A stretch of 64,000 nt of DNA from Burkholderia stagnalis (GTDB lineage: Bacteria; Pseudomonadota; Gammaproteobacteria; Burkholderiales; Burkholderiaceae). Every line of letters starts with the position of its first letter. The stretch's first letter is position 1. The notes below the pieces were generated by a model. That model worked only from the letters and a program-made list of their open reading frames with translations, did no database searches and had not been told where the DNA came from. Below are positions 47,717-57,248 of this stretch, piece by piece. A program made the translations under genes and the position numbers. The stretch covers positions 124,001-188,000 of the forward strand of contig NZ_CADESW010000015.1 of NCBI RefSeq assembly GCF_902830275.1, written 5' to 3'.

Positions 47717-49342
47717 TCACGCTTTCCAGACGGCTTTCAACAGCTTTTGTGTGTAAGGATGTGACGGTTTGCCGAAGATGTCGGCGACCTCGCCGAACTC
47801 CACGATCGCCCCGTCCTGCATCACCGCGACGCGGTGCGCCATCGCGCCGATCACCTCCAGGTCGTGGCTGATGAACACGTAGCCGAGGTTGTATTTCTGT
47901 TGCAAATTCGCGAGCAGCTTCAGCACCTGCTGCTGGATCGACACGTCGAGCGCCGACGTCGGCTCGTCGAGGATCAGGATGCGCGGCTCGAGCACCAGCG
48001 CGCGGGCGATCGCGATCCGCTGCCGCTGCCCGCCGGAGAATTCGTGCGGATAGCGATGCATCACGGTGCGGTCGAGGCCGACCTCGCGCAGCACCGCGAG
48101 CGACTTCGCGCGCCGCGCGTCGGCCGACAGGTCCGGGCGGTGCAGCTCGAGCCCCTCGCCGACGATCCGTTCGATCGTGTGGCGCGGCGACAGCGAACTG
48201 TAAGGATCCTGAAATACGACCTGCAGGTTCGAGCGCAGCGCGGTCTGCTCGCGGCCGCGATAGCTCGACAGCGCGCGCCCCTGGAATTCGATCTCGCCGT
48301 GCGCCGTCTTCTGCAGCCCGAGCAGCGCCATCGCGAGCGTCGACTTGCCGGAGCCCGACTCGCCGACGATGCCGAGCGTCTCGCCCTGCCGGACCGACAC
48401 CGACACGTCCGCCACCGCGGTGACCGGCGCCGTGCGGAACCAGCCGGCGATGCCCGGCCGCTTGCGCGCGAACTGCACGCTCACATGGCGGGCGTCGAGC
48501 AGCACGGGCGCGATCGGCATGACCGGCGCGACCGCGCGCTGCGGCCGGCTGTTCAGCAGGCGCTGCGTATACGGGTGCTCGGGCGCCGCGAAGATCCGCT
48601 CGACCGGCCCGCTCTCGACGAGCCGGCCCCGCTCCATCACCGCGACGCGCTGCGCGAAGTGCCGCACGAGGTTCAGGTCGTGCGTGATCAGCAGGATCGC
48701 CATCCCGCGCTTCTCGGCTTCCTCGCGCTGCAGCGCGAGCAGCAGTTCGACGATCTGCGCGCGGATCGTCACGTCGAGCGCGGTGGTCGGCTCGTCGGCG
48801 AGCAGCAGGCGCGGCCGGCACGCGAGCGCCATCGCGATCATCGCGCGCTGCCGCTGGCCGCCCGACAACTGGTGCGGATAGCTGTCGACGCGCTTGTCGG
48901 GCTCGGCGATGCCGGTGCGCGCGAGCAGCGCGATCGTGCGCTTGCGCGCCTCGGCGGCGGTCACACCGTCGTGCAGCACGATCGTCTCGCCGATCTGCGC
49001 GCCGATCGTATACAGTGGGTTGAGCGCGGTCATCGGCTCCTGGAAGATCATCGCGATGTCGGAGCCGCGCAGCCCGCGCATCTCGCGCTCGCTGCGCGCC
49101 GCGAGATCCTGGCCGGCGAAGCGGATCGTGCCGCCCACCTCGGCGTCGCGCAGCAGCCGCAGGATCGACAGCGCGGTCACGCTCTTGCCCGAGCCCGACT
49201 CGCCGACCAGCGCGACGCGTTCGCCGCGCCCGATCGCGAAGGTCACGTCCTCGACCGCGACGGTGTCGCCGAAGCGCACCTGCAGGCGTTCGAGCGACAG
49301 CAGCGGCTCGCCGTCCGGCGGCGGCATCGTCGAGGCGTTCAT
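47717..49342 (-). CDS. yejF: Peptide ABC transporter ATPase, two fused ABC domains (YejF type)
   Basis: Energises import of peptides through YejBE. The 541-residue protein carries two complete ABC domains: GESGSGKSVT, LSGGQRQRAMIAM and LLADEPTTALD in the first; GESGSGKSTL, FSGGQRQRIAIAR and LILDEPTSALD in the second. Each ends with the oligopeptide-type HPYTQ extension. The fused layout is that of E. coli YejF (529). Its ATG overlaps the yejE stop (ATGA at 49339-49342). It is the last gene of the four-gene run. Confidence 0.93.
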   Translation of the reverse strand: MNASTMPPPDGEPLLSLERLQVRFGDTVAVEDVTFAIGRGERVALVGESGSGKSVTALSILRLLRDAEVGGTIRFAGQDLAARSEREMRGLRGSDIAMIFQEPMTALNPLYTIGAQIGETIVLHDGVTAAEARKRTIALLARTGIAEPDKRVDSYPHQLSGGQRQRAMIAMALACRPRLLLADEPTTALDVTIRAQIVELLLALQREEAEKRGMAILLITHDLNLVRHFAQRVAVMERGRLVESGPVERIFAAPEHPYTQRLLNSRPQRAVAPVMPIAPVLLDARHVSVQFARKRPGIAGWFRTAPVTAVADVSVSVRQGETLGIVGESGSGKSTLAMALLGLQKTAHGEIEFQGRALSSYRGREQTALRSNLQVVFQDPYSSLSPRHTIERIVGEGLELHRPDLSADARRAKSLAVLREVGLDRTVMHRYPHEFSGGQRQRIAIARALVLEPRILILDEPTSALDVSIQQQVLKLLANLQQKYNLGYVFISHDLEVIGAMAHRVAVMQDGAIVEFGEVADIFGKPSHPYTQKLLKAVWKA

Positions 49343-50436
49343 CGCTGGCCTCCCGCAGCCCGCACCGAATCGGAAATCCGCGTATCGAGCGCATTGCGCA
49401 GCGCGTCGCCCATGAAGGTCAGCAACAGCAGCGTCGCGACCAGCACGCCGAAGGTCGACAGCGAGATCCACCACGCATCCAGGTTGCCCTTGCCCTGCGC
49501 GAGCAGTTCGCCGAGGCTCGGCGTCGGCGGCGGCACGCCGAGGCCGAGGAAGTCGAGGCTCGTGAGCGCGAGGATCGCACCGCTCATCCGGAACGGCAGG
49601 AACGTGATCACCGGCGTCAGGCTGTTCGGCAGCACGTGGCGCCAGATGATCTGCGCGTTCGACAGCCCCATCGCGCGCGCCGCGCGCACGTAGTCCTGCG
49701 TGCGGTTGCGCAGGAACTCGGCGCGCACGTAGTCGGCGAGCCCGATCCAGCCGAACAGCGACAGCAGCACGATCAGCAGCAGGAAGCTCGGCTCGAAGAT
49801 CGACGCGAAGATGATCAGCAGGTACAGCTCGGGCAGCGAGCTCCAGATCTCGATCAGGCGCTGCCCGACGATGTCGATGCGGCCGCCGAAGAAGCCCTGC
49901 ACCGCGCCCGCGGCGATGCCCAGCAGCGTGCCGATCAGCGTCAGCACCAGCCCGAACTCGACCGACACGCGAAACCCGTAGACGAGCCGGGCCAGCAGGT
50001 CGCGGCCCTGCGCGTCGGTGCCGAGCCAGTTCTCGCGCGACGGCGGCGCCGGGTTCGGCACGCGCGAGAAGTAGTTCAGCGTGTCGTAGTGGTAGCGGTT
50101 CGGCGGGTAGACGACGAAGTTGCCGGGCGCGTCGAGGCGCTTGCGGACATACGGATCGAGATAGTCGGCGGGCGTCGGGAAGTCGCCGCCGAAGGTCGTT
50201 TCCGGATACGCCTTGAACATCGGGAAGTAGTACTGCCCGTCGTAGCGCACCACCAGCGGCTTGTCGTTCGACCACAGCGGCGCGGCGAGGCTCGCGGCGA
50301 ACGCGACGACGAAGATCACGAAGCTCCAGTAGCCGAGGCGCTGCTGCGTGAAGCGCCGCCACACGCGGCGCACGGGCGACGGCGACACGCGCGCGCGGGC
50401 GGCGTCGAGGCGGGACGAGGCGGCGGCCTGGCTCAT
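49339..50436 (-). CDS. yejE: Peptide ABC transporter permease (YejE type)
   Basis: An inner-membrane permease of 365 residues. After one N-terminal helix comes a long periplasmic insertion (about 60-130), typical of YejE-like rather than DppC-like permeases, then the BPD-transport core with the EAA-type loop RAARAMGLSNAQIIWRHVLP. It pairs with yejB upstream and is coupled to yejF downstream. Confidence 0.92.
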   Translation of the reverse strand: MSQAAASSRLDAARARVSPSPVRRVWRRFTQQRLGYWSFVIFVVAFAASLAAPLWSNDKPLVVRYDGQYYFPMFKAYPETTFGGDFPTPADYLDPYVRKRLDAPGNFVVYPPNRYHYDTLNYFSRVPNPAPPSRENWLGTDAQGRDLLARLVYGFRVSVEFGLVLTLIGTLLGIAAGAVQGFFGGRIDIVGQRLIEIWSSLPELYLLIIFASIFEPSFLLLIVLLSLFGWIGLADYVRAEFLRNRTQDYVRAARAMGLSNAQIIWRHVLPNSLTPVITFLPFRMSGAILALTSLDFLGLGVPPPTPSLGELLAQGKGNLDAWWISLSTFGVLVATLLLLTFMGDALRNALDTRISDSVRAAGGQR

Positions 50437-50520
50437 GCGCGCGCCTCCGGGAGGGCCCGGCGCGCGCCGGCGCCGTGGTCGAAGCGCCGCGGCGGAAGCG
50501 GTCGTGCGAGGTGCGTCATG

Positions 50521-51564
50521 TCAGCGCTCCAGGTTCTCGAATTGAATGCGCGGGTCGACCCATACGTAGCACAGATCGGAGATCAGCTTGGTCGCCAGCC
50601 CGATCAGCGTAAACAGGTACAGCGTGCCGAGCACCACCGGGTAATCGCGCCGCACGACCGACTCGTACGACAGCAGCCCGAGGCCGTCCAGCGAGAACAG
50701 CGTCTCGATCAGCAGGCTGCCGGTGAAGAACGCGCCGATGAACGCGGCCGGAAAGCCGACGATCAGCGGCAGCAGCGCGTTGCGGAACACGTGCTTCCAC
50801 AGCACGGTCCGCTCCGACAGCCCCTTCGCGCGCGCGGTCAGCACGTATTGCCGGCGGATCTCGTCGAGGAACGCATTCTTCGTGAGCATCGTCACCACCG
50901 CGAAGCTGCCGACGACCGACGCCGTGATCGGCAGCGCGATATGCCACAGGTAGTCGAGCACCTTGCCGGCCATCGACAGCTGCGCGAAGTTGTCCGACGT
51001 GAGCCCGCGCAACGGGAACAGTTGCCAGAACGAACCGCCGCCGAACAGCACGAGCAGCAGCACGCCGAGCACGAAGCCGGGAATCGCGTAGCCGACGAGC
51101 GCGACGAGGCTCGTCGCGACGTCGAACGGCGAGCCGTTGCGCACGGCCTTCGCGATGCCGAGCGGCACCGAGATCAGGTAGGTGAGGAAGAACGTCCAGA
51201 GCCCGATGCTGATCGACACCGGCAGCTTCTGCACGATCAGCGACCACACGCTCTGGTGGCGGAAGTAGCTGTCGCCGAGATCGAAGCGCGCGAAGCGCTT
51301 CAGCATCAGCACGTAGCGCTCGAGCGGCGGCTTGTCGAACCCGTACAGCGCCTTGAGCTGCGCGACCTGCTGCGGGTCGACGCCCGTATGCGCGCGCATC
51401 CCGAACGGTGCCGCGCCCTGCTCCGTCGCGCCCTTGCGCAGCTCCTGCACGGCCTGTTCGACGGGGCCGCCCGGCACGAACTGGATCACGACGAAGGTCA
51501 GCGTCAGCACGCCGACGAGCGTCGGGATCATCAGCAGCAGGCGTTTGAGGATATAGCTCCACAT
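50521..51564 (-). CDS. yejB: Peptide ABC transporter permease (YejB type)
   Basis: An inner-membrane permease of 347 residues with six predicted helices and a loop RAKGLSERTVLWKHVFRNALLP, the EAA motif. Residues 40-70 (GPVEQAVQELRKGATEQG) match the periplasmic loop of YejB. The start at 51564 (MWSYILKRLLLMIPTLVG) is the usual family N-terminus. It is 51 bp after yejA; the 84-bp gap to yejE is very GC-rich and holds no gene. Confidence 0.92.
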   Translation of the reverse strand: MWSYILKRLLLMIPTLVGVLTLTFVVIQFVPGGPVEQAVQELRKGATEQGAAPFGMRAHTGVDPQQVAQLKALYGFDKPPLERYVLMLKRFARFDLGDSYFRHQSVWSLIVQKLPVSISIGLWTFFLTYLISVPLGIAKAVRNGSPFDVATSLVALVGYAIPGFVLGVLLLVLFGGGSFWQLFPLRGLTSDNFAQLSMAGKVLDYLWHIALPITASVVGSFAVVTMLTKNAFLDEIRRQYVLTARAKGLSERTVLWKHVFRNALLPLIVGFPAAFIGAFFTGSLLIETLFSLDGLGLLSYESVVRRDYPVVLGTLYLFTLIGLATKLISDLCYVWVDPRIQFENLER

Positions 51565-51615
51565 AGGCGTCGACTCGCGATCGATAAGCAATGGTTGGGA
51601 CGGCGGCCGCCGTGC

Positions 51616-53496
51616 TCAGCTGCCCGGCTTGATCCACCAGGTCGACACGACCCAGTCCTCCGCCGAATAGTACAGCGGCAGCGTCTGCGGATAGGCAAGC
51701 GTGCGCTTGTACGCGACCCGGTGCGTCGTGCTGTACCACTGCGGGATCGCGTAGTAGCCGTGCATCAGTACGCGGTCGAGCGCATGCGTCGCGTCGAGCA
51801 GCTGCTCGCGGGTCTCGGCCGCGCCGAGCGCCGCGAGCAGCGCGTCGACGGCCGGCGACTTGAGCCCGATCACATTGGACGAGCCCGGCTCGTCCGCGAA
51901 CTTGCTGCCGTAGCGCGCCAGCTGCTCGGGTCCGGGCACCTGCACCCCGAGGTAACGGATCGTCGTCATGTCGTAGTCGAATGCGTCGAGACGCTTCTGC
52001 AGCAGCGCGTAGTCGGCGGTACGAAACTTCACGTCGATGCCGAGCTTCGCGAGGTTGCGCTGGTATGCGATCACGACCGGCTCGAACGCGGAGCCCGCAT
52101 CGTCGAGGATCTCGAACGTGAACGGCTCGCCCTTCGCATTGCGCAGCGCGCCGTCGCGATACGTCCACCCAGCCGCGGCGAGCAGCGCGCGTGCCTTCAG
52201 CAGGTTCGCGCGCAGCGAGCCGGGCGGGTTCGTATTCGGCTGCACGACCATCGGGCCGAACACCGCCGGGTCGAGCTGCGCGCGCAGCGGATCGAGCAGC
52301 GCGAGTTCGCCCGGGCCCGGCATGCCGGTTGCCTGCAGGTCGGTGTCGGCAAAGTAGCTGTCGAGGCGCGTGTAGCCACCGTAGAACAGCTGGCGGTTCA
52401 GCCATTCGAAGTCGAGCGCGAGGTCGAGTGCCTGGCGCACCCGCACGTCGCGGAACAACGGTCGGCGCAGGTTCATCATGAAGCCCTGCATGCCCGCGCC
52501 GTTGTGCTGCCGGAACTCGCGCTTGATCAGCTCGCCGCTGTCGAAGCGCTTGCCGACGTCGCGCCGCACCCAGTTGCGCGCGATGTTCTCGACCAGCACG
52601 TCGTACTCGCCGGCCTTGAACGCCTCGAGCCGCGCGACGCCGTCGCCGTACAGCTTGTAGACGATCCGCTCGAAGTTGTGGGTGCCCACCCGCACCGGCA
52701 GGTCGGCGCCCCAGTAGGCGGGGTTGCGCCGGTACGTAATATTGCGGCCGTTGTCGTAGCGCTCGATCAGGTACGGCCCGCTGCCGATCGGCTGCTCGAA
52801 CGCGAGCTGGTCGAACGGAATGCGCGTGCCGTCCGCGCGCAGCCCCCACTTGCGCGAGAACACCGACACGCCGCCCGCGATCAGCGGCAGCTCGCGGTTG
52901 CGCCGGCGGAACTCGAAGCGCACCGTGGCCGGGTCGACGATCACCGCGCGCACGATGTCCGCGTAATACGCGGCGTACTGCGGCGCGGCCTGCTTGCTCT
53001 TCAGCATGTCGAACGAATGCTTGACGTCGGCGGCCGTCACCGGGTCGCCGTTCGAGAAGCGCGCGCGCGGGTTCAGGTGGAACGTGACCGACAGGCCGTC
53101 CGGCGCGACCGCGATGTCGTCGGCGAGCAGGCCGTACATGGATGCCGGCTCGTCCGAGCTGCCGGTCGCGAGGCTTTCGAACAGCAGGTCGATGCCGGGC
53201 GCGATGTTGCCGCGCATCGTATACGGGTTGAACTTGTCGAACGACGTCATCCGGCTCGGGTTCGCGAGCACGAGCGTGCCGCCCTTCGGCGCATCCGGGT
53301 TTACGTAGTCGAAGTGCTTGAAGCCCGGCGGATACTTGGGCTCGCCGTACTGGGCGATCGCATGGGCGGCATGCGCGGCGGTCGCGGCCAGCGCCGTCTG
53401 CACCAGCAGCGCCGCAGCCGTGCGGCCGGCGGCCCGCACGGCGCGCGCGATGCCGGAACGGGCGCACGCGGCGGCCCGGGGCGAACCTTGCGTCAT
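51616..53496 (-). CDS. yejA: Periplasmic peptide-binding protein (YejA type)
   Basis: The solute receptor of the importer, 626 residues, with a long basic and hydrophobic signal peptide, then the SBP_bac_5 fold: AQYGEPKYPPGFKHFDYVNP at the mature N-terminus and RFSNGDPVTAADVKHSFD. This N-terminus is characteristic of YejA. In E. coli the Yej system takes up the peptide-nucleotide antibiotic microcin C. The start ATG at 53496 is preceded by CAGGAG. First gene of yejA-yejB-yejE-yejF. Confidence 0.92.
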   Translation of the reverse strand: MTQGSPRAAACARSGIARAVRAAGRTAAALLVQTALAATAAHAAHAIAQYGEPKYPPGFKHFDYVNPDAPKGGTLVLANPSRMTSFDKFNPYTMRGNIAPGIDLLFESLATGSSDEPASMYGLLADDIAVAPDGLSVTFHLNPRARFSNGDPVTAADVKHSFDMLKSKQAAPQYAAYYADIVRAVIVDPATVRFEFRRRNRELPLIAGGVSVFSRKWGLRADGTRIPFDQLAFEQPIGSGPYLIERYDNGRNITYRRNPAYWGADLPVRVGTHNFERIVYKLYGDGVARLEAFKAGEYDVLVENIARNWVRRDVGKRFDSGELIKREFRQHNGAGMQGFMMNLRRPLFRDVRVRQALDLALDFEWLNRQLFYGGYTRLDSYFADTDLQATGMPGPGELALLDPLRAQLDPAVFGPMVVQPNTNPPGSLRANLLKARALLAAAGWTYRDGALRNAKGEPFTFEILDDAGSAFEPVVIAYQRNLAKLGIDVKFRTADYALLQKRLDAFDYDMTTIRYLGVQVPGPEQLARYGSKFADEPGSSNVIGLKSPAVDALLAALGAAETREQLLDATHALDRVLMHGYYAIPQWYSTTHRVAYKRTLAYPQTLPLYYSAEDWVVSTWWIKPGS

Positions 53497-53611
53497 AAGG
53501 CTCCTGTCGGTCGATTGAAGGTGGCGATGTGCGGGAATTCTACCTATTCGCACCCGCTTGCAGCCACTGCGCGCCATGCCGCCACGGACGCGGGCTGCGC
53601 GCCCATAAAAG

Positions 53612-53634
53612 AAAACCGCCCCGAAGGGCGGTTT
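53612..53634 (-). terminator. Rho-independent terminator of the Pro-rich secreted protein gene
   Basis: AAACCGCCC (53613-53621) and GGGCGGTTT (53626-53634) form a 9-bp stem with a 4-nt loop. On the minus strand a TTTTCTTTT run follows. Confidence 0.87.
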
Positions 53635-53661
53635 CTCACGAACCTGCGACGCGCGTGCGTA

Positions 53662-54036
53662 TCAACGCCAGCCGTTGTGGCGGCCGCGATCGTGATCCCA
53701 GTGGCCACGGTCATCCCAGCCGCGGCCGCGATGGCGATACCACTCGTCGCGGCCCCAGTAGCGGCGGCCGTCCCAGTAGCGATCGCCGTGCCAGCCGATC
53801 ACGATGGCCGGCGCGGGCGCGACGTACACCGGCGCGGCATACGCAGGCGCCGCATACACCGGCGCCGGCTGGTAGACGACCGGCGGCGGCGGCGGCGCGT
53901 ACACCGGCGCGGGCGCGACGTAGACCGGCGCCGGCACGCCGACGTTGATCCCGACATTGACACCCGCCATTGCTGCGCCCGACACGAGCAAGGTCGCCAT
54001 ACCGGTCATGAGCGACGCAATACGCAAGGTCTTCAT
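53662..54036 (-). CDS. Small secreted Pro/Tyr-rich protein with Trp/Arg/His-rich tail
   Basis: A 124-residue protein with a clear signal peptide (MKTLRIASLMTGMATLLVSG, cleavage after AMA). The mature N-terminal half consists of repeats of VYVAPAP and VYAAPAY type with a run of prolines. The tail is rich in Trp, Arg, His, Asp and Gly (RYWDGRRYWGRDEWYRHRG). It is probably periplasmic or surface-exposed; similar low-complexity proteins are common in Burkholderia, with no known function. Its own terminator follows. AGAGGA serves as ribosome-binding site. Confidence 0.85.
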   Translation of the reverse strand: MKTLRIASLMTGMATLLVSGAAMAGVNVGINVGVPAPVYVAPAPVYAPPPPPVVYQPAPVYAAPAYAAPVYVAPAPAIVIGWHGDRYWDGRRYWGRDEWYRHRGRGWDDRGHWDHDRGRHNGWR

Positions 54037-54239
54037 GGAGTCCTCTTCTGGTTGTTTCGTGGGTGATTCGACTATAGCGGGATGCCCCGCCCGCGCATAT
54101 TTCAAGTTTGTAAGAACTGATGCGCGGGATCGCAACCGGGAAGCAGCGCTAACGTCTTGTAACATTCGCCCCGCCGCGGCCGGCCGGAATGATAGCGCAG
54201 CGGCTTGCCCGTGCCCCGCGTGCGGCGCCGCAACGACAA

Positions 54240-54263
54240 AGAGCGGCACATGCGTGCCGCTCT
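54240..54263 (-). terminator. Terminator candidate of the cyo operon
   Basis: AGAGCGGCAC (54240-54249) and GTGCCGCTCT (54254-54263) pair over 10 bp around ATGC, 29 bp after cyoD. Only TTTGT follows on the minus strand. Confidence 0.65.
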
Positions 54264-54291
54264 GTTCATCATGCCGGGGAACCGCTGCGCG

Positions 54292-54624
54292 CTAGCGCGA
54301 CATCATGTTCATGCTGACGTTGTGCATCACCCACATCGTGCCGACGATCAGGATCGCGGCGGTCAGCACCGTGTAGCTGAACGCCATCACGTTCCAGCGC
54401 TGCCCGGACGAGCTGTTCATGTGCAGGAAGTACACGAGGTGCACGACGATCTGCACGAACGCCAGCACCGCGAGCGCGACAAGCGACGCATGCGGCGACA
54501 GCACGCCGCCCGTCACGAGGCCGAACGACGCGGCCGTGAGCACGACCGACAGGATGAAGCCGGCGACATAGCCGCCGACGCTGCCGTGCCCTTCTTCGAG
54601 TTGAGACGAATGCGAATGGGCCAT
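54292..54624 (-). CDS. cyoD: Cytochrome bo3 ubiquinol oxidase subunit IV
   Basis: A small assembly and stability subunit of the bo3 oxidase, 110 residues (109 in E. coli), with three hydrophobic helices and the family segment FLHMNSSSGQRWN. Last gene of cyoABCD; it starts directly at the cyoC stop. Confidence 0.95.
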   Translation of the reverse strand: MAHSHSSQLEEGHGSVGGYVAGFILSVVLTAASFGLVTGGVLSPHASLVALAVLAFVQIVVHLVYFLHMNSSSGQRWNVMAFSYTVLTAAILIVGTMWVMHNVSMNMMSR

Positions 54625-55239
54625 TTAGATCACGCTCGCGAGATAGACAAAGGAAAACACGCAGATCCAGACGATGTCGAGGAAGTGCCAGAACAGGCTC
54701 AGGCACGTCAGGCGCCGGATGTCGCGATCGCTCAGCTCGGGCCGGGCGACGATCTGCGCGGCCAGCACGATCATCCAGATCAGGCCGGCCGTCACGTGCA
54801 GCCCGTGCGTGCCGACCAGCGTGAAGAACGCCGACAGGAACGCGCTGCGCTGCGGGCCCGCGCCGTCGGCGATCAGGTGCGAGAACTCCCGCATTTCCAT
54901 CGCGAGAAACGCCGCGCCGAGCACGAACGTCACCGCGAGCCAGCCGAGCGCCGCGCCGCGCTTGCCGCGGTGCGCACCGAGCATCGCGAAGCCGTACGTG
55001 ATGCTCGACAGCAGCAGCGCCGCCGTCTCGAGCGCGACGCCCGGAATGTCGAACAGGTCCTTGCCGGTCGGGCCGCCCGCATACTGGTGGCCAAGCACCG
55101 CGAAGGCTGCGAACAGCGCCGCGAAAATCACGCAGTCGGTCATCAGGTACAGCCAGAAACCGAACACCGAATGCGACGGCGGATGATCGTCCGCGTGCTC
55201 ATGCACGTGCAGGTTCGCGTCGAGGGTTTTCTGCAACAT
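54625..55239 (-). CDS. cyoC: Cytochrome bo3 ubiquinol oxidase subunit III
   Basis: Membrane subunit III of the oxidase, 204 residues (same as E. coli CyoC) with five helices. FGFWLYLMTDCVIFAALFAA and MEMREFSHLI are typical. The start codon overlaps the cyoB stop by one base. Confidence 0.96.
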   Translation of the reverse strand: MLQKTLDANLHVHEHADDHPPSHSVFGFWLYLMTDCVIFAALFAAFAVLGHQYAGGPTGKDLFDIPGVALETAALLLSSITYGFAMLGAHRGKRGAALGWLAVTFVLGAAFLAMEMREFSHLIADGAGPQRSAFLSAFFTLVGTHGLHVTAGLIWMIVLAAQIVARPELSDRDIRRLTCLSLFWHFLDIVWICVFSFVYLASVI

Positions 55240-57245
55240 CAGTTGGCCTCCAGTTCCACGTCGTCGACGCGCGCGGCCACGCGCGCCGTGTGTCGCGACT
55301 CTTCGATCCGCCGCACCGTCGAGGCGGGAATGTAATAACCGTCGTTGTCGCGCGAGCTGTAGATCACCAGCGTCGCGACGATGCCGACCAGGCCGGCGAT
55401 CGCGAGCCACCAGATGTGCCACACCAGCGCGAAGCCGAGCGCCAGGCTGAAGATCCCGATCACGAGGCCCGCGCACGTGTTCGACGGCATGTGAATGTCG
55501 CGGTACGTCGCCGGATTCGGCCGGCCGTCGCCGCGCGCCTTCATGTCGGCGAACGCATCGAGCGCGCGCACCTGCGGGATGGCCGCGAAGTTGTAGTCCG
55601 CCGGCGGCGACGTGGTCGCCCACTCGAGCGTGCGGCCGCCCCACGGGTCGCCCGTCGTGTCGCGATTCTCGGGCAGGTTGCGATTGCGGATGCTGACGAC
55701 GAGCTGCAGCAGCTGGCACGCGATGCCGACCGCGATCAGCACCGCGCCGAATGCGGCGACCAGCAGCCACGGGTGCCAGGCCGGGTTGTCGTAGTGGTTC
55801 AGGCGGCGCGTCATGCCCATGAAGCCGAGCACGTAGAGCGGCACGAACGCGACGTAGAAGCCGATCTGCCAGAACCAGAACGCGGCCTTGCCGAGCGTCT
55901 CGTTCAGCTTGAAGCCGAACGCCTTCGGGAACCAGTAGTTGAAGCCCGCGAGATAGCCGAACAGCACGCCGCCGATGATCACGTTATGGAAGTGCGCGAT
56001 CAGGAACAGGCTGTTGTGCAGCACGAAGTCCGCGCCCGGGATCGCCATCATCACGCCGGTCATCCCGCCGAGCGTGAACGTCACCATGAAGCCGATCGTC
56101 CACAGCACCGGCGTCGTGAATTCGATCCGGCCGCGATACATCGTGAACAGCCAGTTGAACACCTTCACGCCGGTCGGGATCGCGATGATCATCGTCATGA
56201 TCCCGAAGAACGCGTTCACGTTCGCGCCCGAGCCCATCGTGAAGAAGTGATGCAGCCACACGAGGAACGACAGCACCATGATCGCGCAGGTCGCGTACAC
56301 CATCGTCTTGTAGCCGAACAGCGGCTTCTTCGCGAACGTCGCGATGACTTCCGAGAAGATCCCGAACGCCGGCAGGATCAGGATGTACACCTCCGGATGC
56401 CCCCACGCCCAGATCAGGTTCAGGTACAGCATCGCGTTGCCGCCCGCTTCGTTCGTGAAGAAGTGCATGCCGAAGTAGCGGTCGAGGCCGAGCAGCGCGA
56501 GCGTCGCGGTCAGGATCGGGAACGACGCCATGATCAGCACGTTCGTGCAGAGCGCCGTCCACGTGAACACCGGCATCTTCATCAGCGTCATGCCCGGCGC
56601 GCGCATCTTGATGATCGTCACGAAGAAGTTCACGCCCGTCAGCAGCGTGCCGACGCCGGAGATCTGCAGCGCCCACAGGTAGTAGTCGACCCCCACCCCG
56701 GGGCTGTACTGCAGCTCGGAGAGCGGCGGATACGCGAGCCAGCCCGTCTGCGCGAACTCGCCGATCACGAGCGAGATGTTGATCAGGATCGCGCTGACCG
56801 CCGTCATCCAGAAGCTGAGCGAGTTGATGAACGGAAACGCGACGTCGCGCGCGCCGATCTGCAGCGGCACGACCAGGTTCATCAGGCCGACCATGAACAC
56901 CATCGCCATGAAGAAGATCATGATCACGCCGTGCGCGGTGAAGATCTGGTCGTAGTGGTGCGGCGGCAGGAAGCCGGGCGCGTTGTACGACAGCGCAAGC
57001 TGCATGCGCATCATGATCGCGTCGGCGAAGCCGCGCAGCAGCATGATGAATGCGACGATGATGTACATCACGCCGAGCTTCTTGTGATCGACCGACGTGA
57101 GCCATTCGCTCCACAGCCATTTCCAGCGGCCGGTGATCGTCAGTGCGGCGAGTATGCCCAGTACGACGAGCCCCATGAAGGCGCCCGCCCCCATGATGAT
57201 GGGCTGATCGAACGGGATCGCCGAAAGTGTCAGTTTGCCGAACAT
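55239..57245 (-). CDS. cyoB: Cytochrome bo3 ubiquinol oxidase subunit I
   Basis: Catalytic subunit, oxidising ubiquinol and reducing oxygen to water while pumping protons. The 668 residues compare with 663 in E. coli. The heme-copper signatures are all present: WGHPEVYILILPAFG (CuB histidine cross-linked to tyrosine), VWLHHFFTMG (two CuB histidines), the K-channel lysine in TGVKVFNWLFT, and HFHNVIIGG (heme ligands). Gene order A-B-C-D is canonical; the heme O synthase cyoE is not in the window. Confidence 0.98.
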   Translation of the reverse strand: MFGKLTLSAIPFDQPIIMGAGAFMGLVVLGILAALTITGRWKWLWSEWLTSVDHKKLGVMYIIVAFIMLLRGFADAIMMRMQLALSYNAPGFLPPHHYDQIFTAHGVIMIFFMAMVFMVGLMNLVVPLQIGARDVAFPFINSLSFWMTAVSAILINISLVIGEFAQTGWLAYPPLSELQYSPGVGVDYYLWALQISGVGTLLTGVNFFVTIIKMRAPGMTLMKMPVFTWTALCTNVLIMASFPILTATLALLGLDRYFGMHFFTNEAGGNAMLYLNLIWAWGHPEVYILILPAFGIFSEVIATFAKKPLFGYKTMVYATCAIMVLSFLVWLHHFFTMGSGANVNAFFGIMTMIIAIPTGVKVFNWLFTMYRGRIEFTTPVLWTIGFMVTFTLGGMTGVMMAIPGADFVLHNSLFLIAHFHNVIIGGVLFGYLAGFNYWFPKAFGFKLNETLGKAAFWFWQIGFYVAFVPLYVLGFMGMTRRLNHYDNPAWHPWLLVAAFGAVLIAVGIACQLLQLVVSIRNRNLPENRDTTGDPWGGRTLEWATTSPPADYNFAAIPQVRALDAFADMKARGDGRPNPATYRDIHMPSNTCAGLVIGIFSLALGFALVWHIWWLAIAGLVGIVATLVIYSSRDNDGYYIPASTVRRIEESRHTARVAARVDDVELEAN

Positions 57246-57248
57246 GCG

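Noticed and set aside
49636..54066. Plus-strand open frame of 1476 codons opposite the yej operon
   Set aside because: It spans several real minus-strand genes with recognisable domains and has His/Arg/Asp-rich shadow composition.
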